Of a stretch of 64,000 bases of DNA, positions 34,345 to 45,701 are shown one piece after another; position 1 is the first letter of the stretch; the number at the start of each line of letters is the position of its first letter. The stretch comes from Prorocentrum cordatum (taxonomy: Eukaryota; Sar; Dinophyceae; Prorocentrales; Prorocentraceae). A model generated the notes under the pieces. The model was not told where the DNA came from. It saw only the letters and a program-made list of their open reading frames with translations, and did not search any database. Location: NCBI GenBank assembly GCA_963575745.1, contig CAUYUJ010015270.1:1-64000 (forward strand). The letters are read 5' to 3'. The translations under genes and the position numbers were made by a program.

Positions 34345-35610
34345 TCTCCATGCAGCCTGTTCTGCATCCCCACGCTGCACGGCAGCTCCAGAGGACGCCC
34401 AGACCGTCCCAGTTCGGCCCCAGAGGCCCCCAACCTTGTCCCAAGATGGCTCCGCATGGGAGGATCGGCGCGCACTTTCCGTGTGTCTGTATGGGGTATC
34501 GGCGAGCCGGAGCCGACAGAACCCCAAGAGGTTGCAGGGAGCTTCAGGGGCTGCTCCCGCCTGGTGCCAGAGGCTTCCCACAGGCCTCCCAGGGGCCTCC
34601 AGGAGAGCTCCCCAAAGTTCAGACATTTGTTTTTTCCATAAAGTAGTTTTTTCCACGTTAATATCCATGCAACCTGTTCTGCATCCCCACGCTGCACGGC
34701 GGCCCCAGAGGACGCCGGGATCGTCCCGGTTCGGCCCCAGAGGCCCCCAACCTTGTCCCCAGATGGCTCCGCATGGGAGGATCGGCTCGCCCCAGCAGGG
34801 TCACATCACGGCCAGGGACGCTCCAAGATCCCTGCGACGCCGACGATCACCCCAAGACGGCCCCCCGAGCGACTTCGTCGACACGTCATGCTTCCAAAAG
34901 GCCTCCCGGGAGGGTTCTCTGAGGCCTTATTCCTTGTTGTGCTATGGTTTTTTGCACGTTTTCACTCATCCAGCTTGTTCTGCATTCCCCACGCTGCACG
35001 GCAGCCCAATAGGACGCCCAGACCGATGTGGTTCGGGCCCCCGAGGCTCCCAACCGTGACCCAAGACGGCTCCGCATGGGAGGGCCCGCGCCCCCAAGTA
35101 GGCTCCACGAGCCGCCAGAGTCGCTTCCGGGCCTGCGCGACGCCGACGATCGCAGACAGTCCCCCGAGCGACTTCGTCGACACGGCATGCTTCCAAGAGG
35201 CCTCCCCAGGGGGGCTCTCTGAGGCCTTAGTCTTGGTTTGTCCCTTCTGGTTTCTCCACGTTTTTACTCATCCAGCTTGTTCTGCATCCCCACGCTGCAG
35301 CAGCCCAATAGGACGCCCAAACCGATGTGGTTCGGGCCCCCCGGGGCTCCCAACCGTGGTCCAAGACGGCTCCGAAAGGGAGGGCTCCACGAGCCGCCAG
35401 AGTCGTTTCCAGGCCTGCGCGACGCTGACGATCGCCCCATGGCAGCTTTCCAGGCCACCTCGCCAGCAAAAGAGGTTCCCTAGAGGCGCCCCCACAAGGG
35501 CCCCCAGAGGCTCGAATCTTATTTTTTTCCCATGGCTTCTTCGGGATTTCTGGCCACCCAGCCCGTTTTGTTTCTCGACGGTGCAATCTCGTCCTAGAGG
35601 TCCCCAAGAG
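34345..35610 (+). repeat. Tandem repeat of about 300 bp, four copies plus a partial fifth
   Basis: TGTTCTGCAT recurs at 34358, 34675, 34976 and 35278 (spacings 317, 301, 302), each followed by CCCACGCTGCA, GGACGCC, TTCGG.CCC and a GGCTCC..A.GGGAGG segment. Part of a fifth unit begins near 35556. Units 3 and 4 are closest to each other. No frame is maintained across units, so it is probably non-coding. Confidence 0.85.
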
Positions 35611-36334
35611 TGCCCCGCTGCGGCTCCAGGGGCTCGCAAACGTGCCCCATGAGGATGGGTCCACAGGCGTCAACGCGGGCCCCCGGAGCCAAGGGTCCAA
35701 AGCCCAGGGTCCAGAATCCATCAATTGCGGAGAGAAGGTGGCGGACGAGGAGGAGGAGGAGGAGGAGGAGGAGGAGGACACGGAGGAGGAGGAGGAGGAG
35801 GAGGAGGAGGAGGAGGGGAGGGAGAGGCCAGGGAGGAGACGAAGGCGAACGAGGACGAGGGCGAGCACGAAGACAAAGGGCGAGGAGGAGGCCGACAACG
35901 ATGACGAGCAGGGGGGGAGTCCGGGCAGTTCTCTGTTGGGCTTCGGGTTTCGTTCCACGCTCCCTGGGGTGGATTTACCGCTCCGGTTCCGTCTGTGTGG
36001 GTCTGACTCGGCCCCACTCGGTCCACAAGCGATCTTGGTTCGGCTCGGTTCGGGTCTCTACCGCGACCATTCCGGTTCGGTTCGATTCGTCTTGGGGCAG
36101 GAAGGTGGGCCGTCAGGACCCTCTGGAACGAGGTCCGCTGTCGATGGCACTGCTTGCCGTGGCATCCTTTGGCGCCATGATGCCGTGACGAGAACCTAAG
36201 CGCGCGCGTAGCGCGCGCGCGTGGCTCCTAGTATATATGTGTGTAAATGTACACGTGCAGATGCATATCCACATACATATACACGTATACTACATTTACA
36301 TATGCGAAAGAGCGTGTTCTACCGCTGCTGGCAC
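35611..36334. other. Purine tract and unassigned sequence
   Basis: A GGA run at about 35746-35820 gives false poly-Glu/Arg frames. Beyond it I see only GGTTCGG-type short repetition near 36036-36090 and a GCGCGCGC stem around TAG at 36200-36220. No gene is supported. Confidence 0.5.
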
Positions 36335-37010
36335 AAAACCGGGGGGGTCACTACCGGTTCGAACCCCTTCCCCCCCCCCCTCCGGAAAACCGGGGGGGGT
36401 CACTACCGGTTCGACCCCCTCCCCCCCCTCCCCCATTTCATCATGAAAAGGGGGGGGGTCACTACTGGTTCGAACCCCCCCCCCCCCCTCGAGCTCGAAA
36501 ACCGGGGGGGGTCACTACCGGTTCGAACCCCCCCCCTCGAAAACCGAGGGGGGGGGCGGACAGTGGTGGGGACGGTGGTGGTGGGGACAGTGGTGAGGGG
36601 ACACCAGGACAGTGGTGGGGACAGTGGGACATTGGTGGGGACGGCAGTGGTGGGGACAATGGTGAGGACAATGGTGGGGACAGTGGGGACAGTGGGACAG
36701 TGGTGGGGACGGTGGTGGTGGGGACAGTGGTGTGGGGACAGTGGGAATGTGGTGGAAACAGTAGGACAGTGGAGGGTACAGTGGTGGTGGGGACAGTGGT
36801 GAAGGCGGTGGCGAGGACGGCGGTGGGACAATGGGACAGAGGTACAGTGGGGACAGTGGTAGGGACAGGGGGACAGTGGTGGGAACAGTGGGACAGCTCA
36901 GTGGTTCGAACCGGTAGTGACCCCCCCCTCCGGTTTTCGGGAGGGGGGGGGGGGTTCGAACCGGTAGTGACCCCCCCGGTTTTCGAGGAGGGGGCGGGGT
37001 TTTGCCGGGG
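36335..37010. repeat. Inverted-repeat element with GGGGACAGTGG minisatellite centre
   Basis: The left arm has four or five direct copies of a unit reading GAAAACCGGGGGGG, TCACTACCGGTTCGAACCCC (36330-36545). The right arm has two copies of its reverse complement, GGTTCGAACCGGTAGTGACC and CCCCCGGTTTTCG (36901-36990). Between them lies a minisatellite of GGGGACAGTGGTG words (36553-36895). The arms end in long C or G runs. It is a large palindromic unit able to form a hairpin. Confidence 0.8.
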
Positions 37011-37789
37011 GAGGGGGGCGGGGGGGGGGGGGGGGGGGGGGGGAGTGGTTACAGCAGGGGGGGCGGGGGGATTTTCGGAGGGGGGGGGACCCCCGGGTTC
37101 CGGAGGAAAAGGGCGGCAATTTTCCACAGTAAAGCGGCGGTGGATCACGCTCTCTCACATATGCACATACATGTATATGTATATATAAGCATACTCGCAG
37201 GCATCACCATCACTTTCCCTTTTTCGCTTCAGCGTTCCACCGTCGTAACCATCAACATCGCCACCCTCTTTCGTCATCATCGTCATCATCATCGGCGTCG
37301 CCACCAGCAGCAACAAGCTCTGCTTCCATGCGATGATGGTTTGGCCCGCGTGCCACTCAACATGTATACCCACCGAGTTCAGATTCACGCCACTTTCGTG
37401 CGTACGTCACCCCACTGGGGGTGGATTCCAGATTCGCACAAACGCCAGGGCACACCCTGGTCGGGTAAGACAGACGGGTCGGGCGGGCAGACACTGACGG
37501 GCGGGTTTGGCGGGCGGGCCCTGGTTGGCGGGCCACGACGGGCGGGCCAGGGGGGCGGGGAAGAGAACGAGGACAAAAACGATAACGACGAAGAGAAGGA
37601 CGGGGAGGACGAGGAGGAGATGGAGGAGAAGGACGAAAACGAGGAGTACGAGGACGAGGATAAGGACGACGCGGACGAGGACTCTTCGAGCCATCTTGCA
37701 GTAGCCGTGGGCCTTTTTGGGGTCCTCTTGGGGCTATCTCTGTGCCAGTTTGGGGCTCTTTCGAGGGTACTGATGTCCTCTTAAGACGT
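37011..37789. other. G-run and acidic-codon tract, no gene supported
   Basis: A near-pure G run (37018-37042) is followed by unassigned sequence. A GAC/GAG/GAA-rich tract at 37560-37690 would encode acidic residues. The frame is short and of repeat type. Confidence 0.45.
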
Positions 37790-38480
37790 TGTCGGGAAGT
37801 CTCCTGGCCCTCGTGGGGCTCTCTTGGAGCTCTCGTGGAGGGCATCGTGGGGCTATCGTGGAGGGCGTCGGTGAAAAGAGAGGGGTGTCAACGTCTAGCC
37901 CCCCCCCTTGGGGCCCTCGACGTCGCCCCTTGGGGCGCTCTTGGGGCGATCTTGGGCGCACTAGGGTTCGTCTTGGGGGCCTCTTGGGGATCTCTTGGGC
38001 CATGTTGGGGCCATTCACATGCTTCAAAAGCGCATCGGAAGCGCAAAGGCGAGAAGGCAATATTCACCGATTCTCCAAAGAGTGTTTGCACTTAGGGATT
38101 CCCATTTCTGTTCAAAGGAATTGGGCTGGTGTGTCAGTCTTGCGGCTATGTCGCCGCCCCGTCGCCGCCCGTCGTCTGGGCCTGTGTGTCGGTCTGACGG
38201 CTATGTGGCCGCCGTCGCCGCCTCGTCGCCGCCCGTCATTCTGGCCTGGGTGGCGGTCTGGCGGCTATGTTGTCGCCGTCGCCGCCCGGTCGCGTTGCGC
38301 CACATCTATTGTTCCGTATTTGTTGCACAGACTGCGCCAAAACAATTGCACCACATCGATTGCACCACATCGATTGTACAACAGAGATTGCACAGCATAG
38401 GTTGCACACCATGCATTGGTCCACGTGTATTGCACAATCTCGAATGCATACCTAGATTCCACAATATTGCGTTACATCGA
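37790..38480 (-). repeat. Modular composite repeat, copy 2 (minus orientation)
   Basis: Read on the minus strand, the modules are in the same order as at 4575-5250. TTGCACCACATCGATTG-type units (plus-strand 38300-38470) come first. Next are units with ACATAGCCGCCAGACC complements (38130-38290), then the anchor with TTTGAACAGAAATGGGAATCC complement (about 38040-38125), then the CCCAAGA family (37790-38010). The two copies are well diverged, so they are old. Confidence 0.7.
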
Positions 38481-38510
38481 TTCTAGACGCTTCGCGTAAC
38501 CCCGCCAGCT

Positions 38511-38532
38511 TCCGTTGTCATTTTGGCTCAAG
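38511..38532 (+). other. Possible spliced-leader relic 1
   Basis: The 22 bases TCCGTTGTCA + TTTTGGCTCAAG match the dinoflagellate spliced leader (TCCGTAGCCA + TTTTGGCTCAAG) at 20 of 22 positions. A second partial TGGCTCAAA follows at 38540. Such relics are known to mark genes reinserted from trans-spliced mRNA. The 13 bases GTAACCCCGCCAG just upstream also precede the weaker look-alike at 41149, which leaves open that both belong to another repeat. Confidence 0.6.
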
Positions 38533-39734
38533 CCTGTCTGTGGCTCAAACCTCTTCTGTTCTACCAGGACATGTCGATTCTCAGAGTTGCTACTCTGCCC
38601 ATCATGGAACGCAACGCGTGCTTCCTGGACAACAGTGATCTTGGACCGCTGGGAACAACATCCCCCTACCTCTACAAAGTGGTCTCCGTCGCGCTGACCC
38701 TGTGGGCCATCTGGGACCCCGCAGCGCCGGGCGGTGCCCGCTGGGTTGGCAGCCCCATGGTCCTCAACCGGCCCTTTGCCTCGCACAACGATTCAGGGAG
38801 TGGGGACTGAGAACTTGGTGTGGTGTCAGGTCCCCACGGTCAAGCTTCCCTCGTGATCGCTCCTGACCTTGTTGCGGGCAGGTTTCACCGCAGCGCCTGG
38901 CCTAGGCCTTAGTACTCCCGTGCTTCCTCTGTTGGGGCAGAGGTGCACCAATACCCTTGCGCTGCGTACTAGACAGCCCACGCTGGTCTCGTGGTTCCAT
39001 CCTGGATAGTGGGGCGGTGGCTGAAATAATCCACTCCCCCGTGTCCCCTTAGACCTGGCTACCCGCGGGGCTGGGGACCGTCTATGCCCCCCCCTCCGGG
39101 GCGCCCACTGTGGATGACTGAGAATGTTGGCCGGAGGCCCACCTCGTGCGCCCCACCTTAAGTTACCACTCATCAGTTTGTGCGGCCCTTGCTGCGCCCC
39201 CGTCCAAGTGTGCCCTGCCTGGGTACGCTGCAGTGCGACGGGCCATCTCAAGTTTGGGGGACTTAGTCACGACCGTTGTGCCACGTCACATGGCTACCCC
39301 ACGTGCGCTCTCCAGACTGTGCTGCTCTTGGCAAGTGACAGCGCAGTTCCCCATCAGAGGTCTGGCGTGTCGTTCCCCCCGTGGACACTGCAGGCCCTCC
39401 GCAGGGAGCGGTGGAGGGCCTTGTGACGACTCCGACCACACTGCATCGACCTTTGTGTTGCCTCTTCCTTCTCCTCCTTCTATTCACTGGATTGTGCGGC
39501 TATCGGCTGCGTCTCCCTTCCTTCTCCTCCTCTTGTGCTTATACGGTGCGCAGTGCCGCTTGATTTCCCCCCAACCATTCAGATCCACCGGAGCACTCGG
39601 ACGTCTTTGTGCACCCGCTGACACACCGACATGGCTCCGAGGCACACGGGCAGCACCAGCTGCCAGCGGTGATCTGCAGCCAGGGTCAGAAGCAGTCTGT
39701 CCCTGCAGGCACGGGCTCCCCTAGCCCCTGGAGC
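38533..39734. other. Unassigned sequence following an SL-like start
   Basis: A frame of about 95 codons runs from 38523 to 38810 with an ordinary residue mixture (several Leu, Trp, Asn) and could be the remnant of a retroposed gene whose 5' end is the SL-like motif. Beyond 38820 no coherent protein is visible. Confidence 0.35.
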
Positions 39735-40760
39735 GGGCGCGGTCCGCTCGCGTGGACTTGGTTGGGCTCGCGGCGCTCCAAGTGCTGGGCTTCGGCAAAG
39801 TGCAGACCTGCACGTCTCCCATCCCGGCACCACCTGAGCCCTCTCGAGGTGAGCGTTGTCCTGGGCCGGACCTGTGGTGAGCGCCGTCCTGGCAAGTGGC
39901 AAGTGGTTCATCCTTTGGCAGGTCACCGCTGTTCCCCCACTGGGTCGCCCCTGTTACTTCGGTTGTCGCTGGAACGTTGTGCCCCCGTCCCCCGTGACGG
40001 ATCAGTTGCCCGCGCGGTACGCCGACGACGTGGACGCCGCCTTCGGTTTCTTGCCGCTGCACAAGTGGTATATCCTTTGGCAGCTCATCTCGCCCCCCCC
40101 GCAGAGTGGTCCGGGGTTCTCGACCAGTGCTTGCAGCTGTATCCCCCCGGCCTTCAGGGCTAGGCATACTGACAGCGGAGGCTGCCAAGGAGTGGGCTGG
40201 ATAGTGGCTGGTCGGCGGCGGTCTGGCCCCGCAGGAATGGGTCCTCTCGCCCCCGCGGAGGGACACGGATTGCCCACGAAGACACGCTTGGCTCGCGGCG
40301 TTCCAAGTGCTGGGCTACGACAGGTGCAAACCTGCACCCCCCCTCGCATCGGCACCACCCAAGCCGGACCTGTGGCGAGCGTACCCCTGGCAAGTGGGTC
40401 ACCCTTTGACAGGTCACAGCGGATCCCCAATAGGTCCGCCCCTGTTACTTCGGTTGACGCTCGCGACTTTGTGCCCCCGTTCACTGCGACGGATAAGTTG
40501 CTTGCGTTGCACGCCGACTACGACGGCGACTTGCTTTCCACGGCGGGCGTCGCCTCCGAGTTCTTGCTACTGCACAGTGGCTTATCCTTCTGCAGTTCAC
40601 CGCGGCCCTCCCGCAGGGTAGCCCAGGGAACTCGTCCGTGCTTGCAGCTGCTCCCCCCCCGACTTTCAGTGTCAGGGATGTTGCAGGCCGTGGACTTCAA
40701 CAGGGCCGCTGGGTCAATAGGCCGGTCGCTCGTGCTCAGTGCATCCTATGAGTCCTTGTG
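39735..40760 (+). repeat. Diverged tandem duplication, period about 520 bp
   Basis: The first copy runs from about 39735 to 40155 and the second from about 40258 to 40670. Matching landmarks are AAGTGCTGGGCT at 39780 and 40305, CCTGTTACTTCGGTTG near 39950 and 40441, and CTTGCAGCTG at about 40131 and 40642. A 301-codon frame spans both copies but has no recognisable domain. Confidence 0.7.
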
Positions 40761-41148
40761 AGTGAGGACTACCCCTGTTCCCCCTTTCCCCTGCCCCCGC
40801 CGCCTCTCTTGTTCGGCCTCCTCTTCGTGTTGGGCGACGCGGCCACCCCGGCCCACTGCGCCGCCACTGCGCGGCGTGGTCCACGCCCGTGCGCGCCGTT
40901 CGGCGCGGTCTGAGCTGGCGCCAATTGTGCGACTGCTCCCTCCGTCCGCTTTCTAGTTTGATGCCTGCGTCCCCCATTCCGGGTCGCCTGCGTCGTAATG
41001 AGGGTCATTTTGTCCATGGCACGTGCACCCGCTGCTGCGGCCTTTAGGCCCTAGCGTCTAATTTTCTCGCCATGCGCCCCTGTCGAGACCATCCCGCTCC
41101 TTGGAATTGCCCTTGCGAGCCGCCGACCAAAAAAGTAACCCCGCCAGG
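40761..41148. other. Unassigned sequence, no gene seen
   Basis: GC-rich unique sequence between the duplicated block and the SL-like motif at 41149. Confidence 0.4.
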
Positions 41149-41169
41149 TCCGTGGCCTCTTGGCTCAAG
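41149..41169 (+). other. Possible spliced-leader relic 2 (weak)
   Basis: TCCGTGGCC + TCTTGGCTCAAG matches the spliced leader with two substitutions and one missing base. It lies at the left edge of a long decayed coding region, where a relic would be expected for a retroposed gene. The degeneracy makes chance possible. Confidence 0.4.
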
Positions 41170-41978
41170 CCGTTTGGCGGGCAACCCCCGCTCTCGAGGG
41201 GGCGCCCGACGCAGCGCCTGGCCGCCGCAGCCCCCCCGCCCGCCCGCGGCCCCCAGGGCCCCGCCGGACACTGGGCCGCCCGCGCCGGCGGCCCGGCCCT
41301 CAGCGAGGCGCCCAGCGCGATGGAGGAGGGGATCACCGATCCCAAAATCAATCGGGGCGGCGACAGTCAGGAGGGGTCCGTCCACCCCCCCCTTGACCCC
41401 ACCCCCTCGCAGATATCACCCAGACAACCGTCGCCTTCAGACCATGGGGGGAACCGGGCCGGCCTCAGGACGATCGACCTCTCGGCAGATCCCCTGACTG
41501 GACCCACGGACCCCAGTGGAGACCATGGCGACAGCAGGGAACGCGCGACACCCAGCCGAGAAGAAGACACGCAACGATGGACAGACCCGACCGACCCAAC
41601 GAGACTAGCGGCCGTTCGCCGCAACCCTGGTGATCCTGGCAGCAACGGCGCACAGGACAGCGCCCCCCCCCTTACCTACGAATCCATCTCTCCGACGCTC
41701 CCGCTCCTGCCCCAGGCTCTTCCATTTGCCCGTTCCCCGGGGGGGGCCCGCCCAACGGCGCCGACCATGCCGACGCCCTTTCCATTGTGGGCTCCGGCCT
41801 CAGCTTCAGTCCCAGAGCTCCAGGAACGGTGGGCGCCACGGCCGCCCAGGGCGGCGCTGGGCCCTCTCGTCCTGGGTCTCCCTTGTCGCCCTCGGACGAC
41901 CCCGGTCAGCGCGCCCCACATCGCTCGGAGCCCGCCGCCCTCCTCAGCACCCCTGGCGGCCAGCTGACCACTGCCCGC

Positions 41979-42632
41979 GAAATAGGGCCCGTTAGGCCAG
42001 AAGGAGGCCCCGTTGATGCCAGCTGACGTTCGAGACGAGACAGGGACCGACAGATCAGATGGGAACGGTGCCCCCGCTCCGCCCGCGCTCCCAAGTGGCG
42101 CGGGGCCCGTCGGGCAAGGGGGGAGGGGGGGGGGCGCTTTCTTTCCGCCCGGAACGGCAGCCTCTACGATCACCAATCTCTCGCAGGATTGCGCCCTCCC
42201 CCCCCCCAGATATGCTACCTGGGCCCCCCAGTCCACGCCGACCGGGGGCCGGCAGCGCCCCCGCCTTCCAGCCCGCCTTTCCCGGGGGGGGACGGTCCCA
42301 GGGACCAGGCGAAAACTCAGGGAGGGGCTCGCCAGGCCGCGCCGCAGCTCACCGCGGCGGCGCCCCTCCTTCGGGTCGCGCCCCCCGCCCGCCCGCAGGA
42401 GATCCTGGCGCTCAAGCCCTCCGACGTCCGAGCGTCGGCGCCCTGCCAGGAGCCTCGGTGGTTCACTCGGGTGCTCAAGTTGAAATGGGGCCCATTTAGG
42501 CCAGAGGAACCCGCCACGGTCGTTCGCTCGAACTGACAGGTTGAAATAGGGCCCGTTAGGCCAGAAGGGAACGTGGTTTCGATACTATCGAGCTCCCAAG
42601 TTCAAATGGGGCCCGTTAGGCCAGATGCAAAT
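41979..42632 (+). repeat. GGGCCCGTTAGGCCAGA repeat, four copies
   Basis: GAAATAGGGCCCGTTAGGCC or GAAATGGGGCCC.TTTAGGCC occurs at about 41979, 42482, 42543 and 42604. The last three are spaced 61 bases apart as a short tandem array. They lie within, and interrupt, the Pro-rich part of the decayed coding region. Confidence 0.8.
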
Positions 42633-42804
42633 CGCGGTGTCTCGAGCCCTAGCCCCCCCCCCGACGACTACCCAGAGCGCGGACCCCCTCGGCGCCCCGC
42701 GGCGACGACCAACGACCACCCGGAGGGCGGACAAGAAAGGCGCGGTGCCTATCCGCGCAGCGGGGGCTTCGACACAGCCATGAGACCGCACCCTGGATCG
42801 GAAT

Positions 42805-44208
42805 GTGGTGCCGCGGAGGGACTTCCACTCCCTGGACGCAGCGGGGCTGCCGCCCACCTCGCCGGACGCGGTGGTCTCGACCCGCCGCGCTCCAGCAGGG
42901 ACAGACCGCCACCTCGTCGACCAAGCGGAACCCTCAGGTCAGGACGACTCCCCCCCGATGGACGTGGACGGCCCGCCCCTCTGCTTCTCTGGCTCGACGG
43001 CGCCCGGCAGCAGCAGCCGCGGAAGGCCGACCACTGGGGCGACGGAAGCGACCAGTACCCACGGAGGCCTCGAACCGCCGACCAAAGAGGGACCCAGCCC
43101 AGATAGGGTCGCCGCTGGAGCAGCAAGGCCTAAAATGAACAGTCCTGCTGCAGAAACCCATAGAGGAACGCCCCCCAGCGCCCTGCCGACGACTACCCGC
43201 GACGACCCAGTGACAACAGCCGACGCCGCCGGTAGAGGCAGCCACGGCCGCCCTGCCCTGGGCCCCGCCGCGGTCACACGGGCCGCTTCACGGTCGCTCG
43301 CAGCAGCAGCAGCGGCGGCAGGCGTGGCGGCCGCCGCCGCCGCCGCCGTTGCAGGCCAATCTTCGGCACTCTCCTGGATCAGACACCCGCAGGGGGTTCC
43401 GATCGCCGCTCTCCTTGGGCAGGCCGGCCGCCCGCGCCGCGCGAGCGTTCCCCCCTCCTCCGATCAAGATCAGTCGCCCGTCGTCCCAGGGCGGGGCGAA
43501 GACGCCTCCACGATCGTCTCTCCCCGCGCTCCCCTCGCTATCCAACCTCCTCCTGGCCCCCCCTTCCCATCCCCCATCTCCCCGGATTCGCGAGAGGGCG
43601 GGCCGCGCCCTCCCGCCGCCCCCTAGGTGGAGCCCCCCGATGAGGAAGGCCCCCCGGACTACCCGCAGTCCCCCGACTGGTCCCCTACGGATGGCCAGTG
43701 GGCCACCGACGGCAGAGGGGAAACCGCCCACTCCGAACCAGGTAGCGACGCCCTGAATTCAAGGACGTTGCAAGATTGCACCGACGCCCACGCGCGGTGG
43801 ATGGGGCTCAGCGTGCACCCCAGGTCCGAGTGGCCCCAAAGCCGAGACAGCGACGGCCCAGCCTGCGGCCCCCGGGTTGCGGACTACAGATGCACGGGAA
43901 GAGGGGGGCCCCAGGGTGCCCCCCCGTGGAACTACCATTTCGCACGAGGTCCTTGGAGGGAGCTCGACAGCAGAACTAGCGAACGCACCCCCGCCCAAAT
44001 CCACAACCTTGCAATGCTAGTGCACCTGCTGGAACCGTCACCGCCCCGGCCACCCCAGGGCGCACCCGAGTTCCCCGTTGCGGTCGACGCCCCCCGACCC
44101 ACGCGACGGGCAACCTGCCCCGGCCCGAATAGCAACCGCAAGCACCCTGGCGCTGATGGACCTGGCCGGACTGGTTTGGTCAATCACCGGGGCCGACCAC
44201 GAGGGTAG
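42805..44208 (+). CDS. Unknown Pro/Ala-rich frame with internal TAG
   Basis: One reading frame runs from 42805 to 44208, with only a TAG at 43624-43626. The first 270 residues are low-complexity, rich in Pro, Ala, Arg and Ser, with an Ala run near residue 170. After the TAG the next 190 residues are more globular and contain several Trp and Cys. It then loses the frame, and coding texture continues in another frame from about 44130. Part of the decayed region at 41170-47783. Confidence 0.3.
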
Positions 44209-44423
44209 GCTAGGAGGAATCCGGCCGGACCCGATTCAGAGACTTGCCTTCTGGTTCGCGCGCATCACTCACGACCCTCTGCTACGCGACAGGTGTCTCG
44301 ACAGTGGCAATGCGAGCCCGCTGGAGATGCAGCTAGCGCGCCTGGAATACGACGCCATGGCGGCAGCTGCGCACTACAGTGACATAGGCCTGGCAGAAAC
44401 AGGCAGCACACTACCAGACCCTT

Positions 44424-45701
44424 ATGGCCCCCACCAGACAGCACCACGACCCAGTCCCCAGAAATATGTCTGGCCCAGGCAGACTCGATGGAACGATCGA
44501 CCCAGTGGACGACGAAATACGGGCCAGGGTATACAGGGTAATAATACACGAGCACAGAAACAAAATTGTCCACTTCCCCGACCACAGCAGCATAAGGGAC
44601 TGGGCTGAAACCTGCGGGATGTTCAGCTCCCGAGGAGACGACGCACTCTCGCTCGGGCAAGAGGAACGCCCCCACGGACCTATTCCCTGGGCCACCCCTG
44701 CCTTGGACAACACAGGTATACCCCGCAGGCCAGGTATACAGGGGGCATCGGGTATATGTGACGACTCCTCCAGCAACTTGTGGCCATGGAGCACGGCTGC
44801 CCATCGTCTTCTACTAGAACAGTTGTTCTGCCCCACCATCCGCTGCAGCTCCTGCGGGACCCGGCTACTCAGGGACCCCAGCGGCCCCCGTTCCTGCATC
44901 GCATGCCGACGGTTGGCCGCGCCCTGGAGTCTACCGGGCAATTCTTTCGCGTCGGACGCACTAGGGCAGGACCCATCTTTCCAGCTGGCCAGGGTCGGAG
45001 CCAGATACGCCCCTATAGCAGAACACCCGTGCGCACCGCGAGAGCCAGGCACCGTAGACCACACCGCAACATGGCTAATTGGAGAACTACTCGGCGCGTG
45101 GAGATACATGGCCACATGCCCAGACTTCTACATCAGCAGCCGCCTCCTCGGCAGCCAGGTCCTCGGAGAAGAACCTCTGCTCCGCGGCGCGGTCGCGGCG
45201 CTGGCTCTGCTTTGCGTTGTGCCCGCGCACTGGGCGGTCAGCGCGCGCAGACGAATGCGGGACCTGACCGAGACAAACCCGATTCACGCGGAGCTGTGCA
45301 AATGGTTCCCGCCAGTGGTTGGTAGGCCCAACATCGGGATGACGCCCGCCCCTCCCATCGGCCCATCCAACGGACATTACGCTACCCTACCGGACGGCTC
45401 CACAGCCGAGTAGGCAGACCTAACATGGATCGCGGCCCAGATCGGAGGCCGCTATTTCGAACAGGCCCTCCTCGACGCGTCATTTCCCGACAACCTGGTC
45501 AGGATGACCTCCCCCGTGGAGGCGGCGGAGGTGACGCGGGGCGCGTTGCAGGCCATCGCATGGCGCGAGGGCCGCCCCATACACGCCCAGATGGGGGCTG
45601 ACAGCTCCGCAGGCAGCTTGGTCGTTGAGGCCGCCGCAAGAAGGATGAGATCTGCTCAGACCACTGGGGCAAGGAGACCGAACGCCCACCCCCCCACGTA
45701 G
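44424..45701 (+). CDS. Unknown protein segment with a Cys-rich putative zinc-binding motif
   Basis: A frame of 329 codons to TAG at 45411-45413 continues in the same frame for another 95 codons to a second TAG. Residues about 133-160 hold Cys-x4-Cys-x2-Cys, then about 12 residues, then Cys-x2-Cys, a likely zinc-binding knuckle. A hydrophobic stretch of about 15 residues at residue 265 could be a buried helix. The residue mix and low repeat content support past coding. Function unknown. Confidence 0.4.

Noticed and set aside
36340-36990. tRNA genes or a tRNA-derived SINE suggested by repeated GGTTCGAACC
   Set aside because: No A box, acceptor stem or cloverleaf fits around any copy. The word is part of a larger palindromic repeat.
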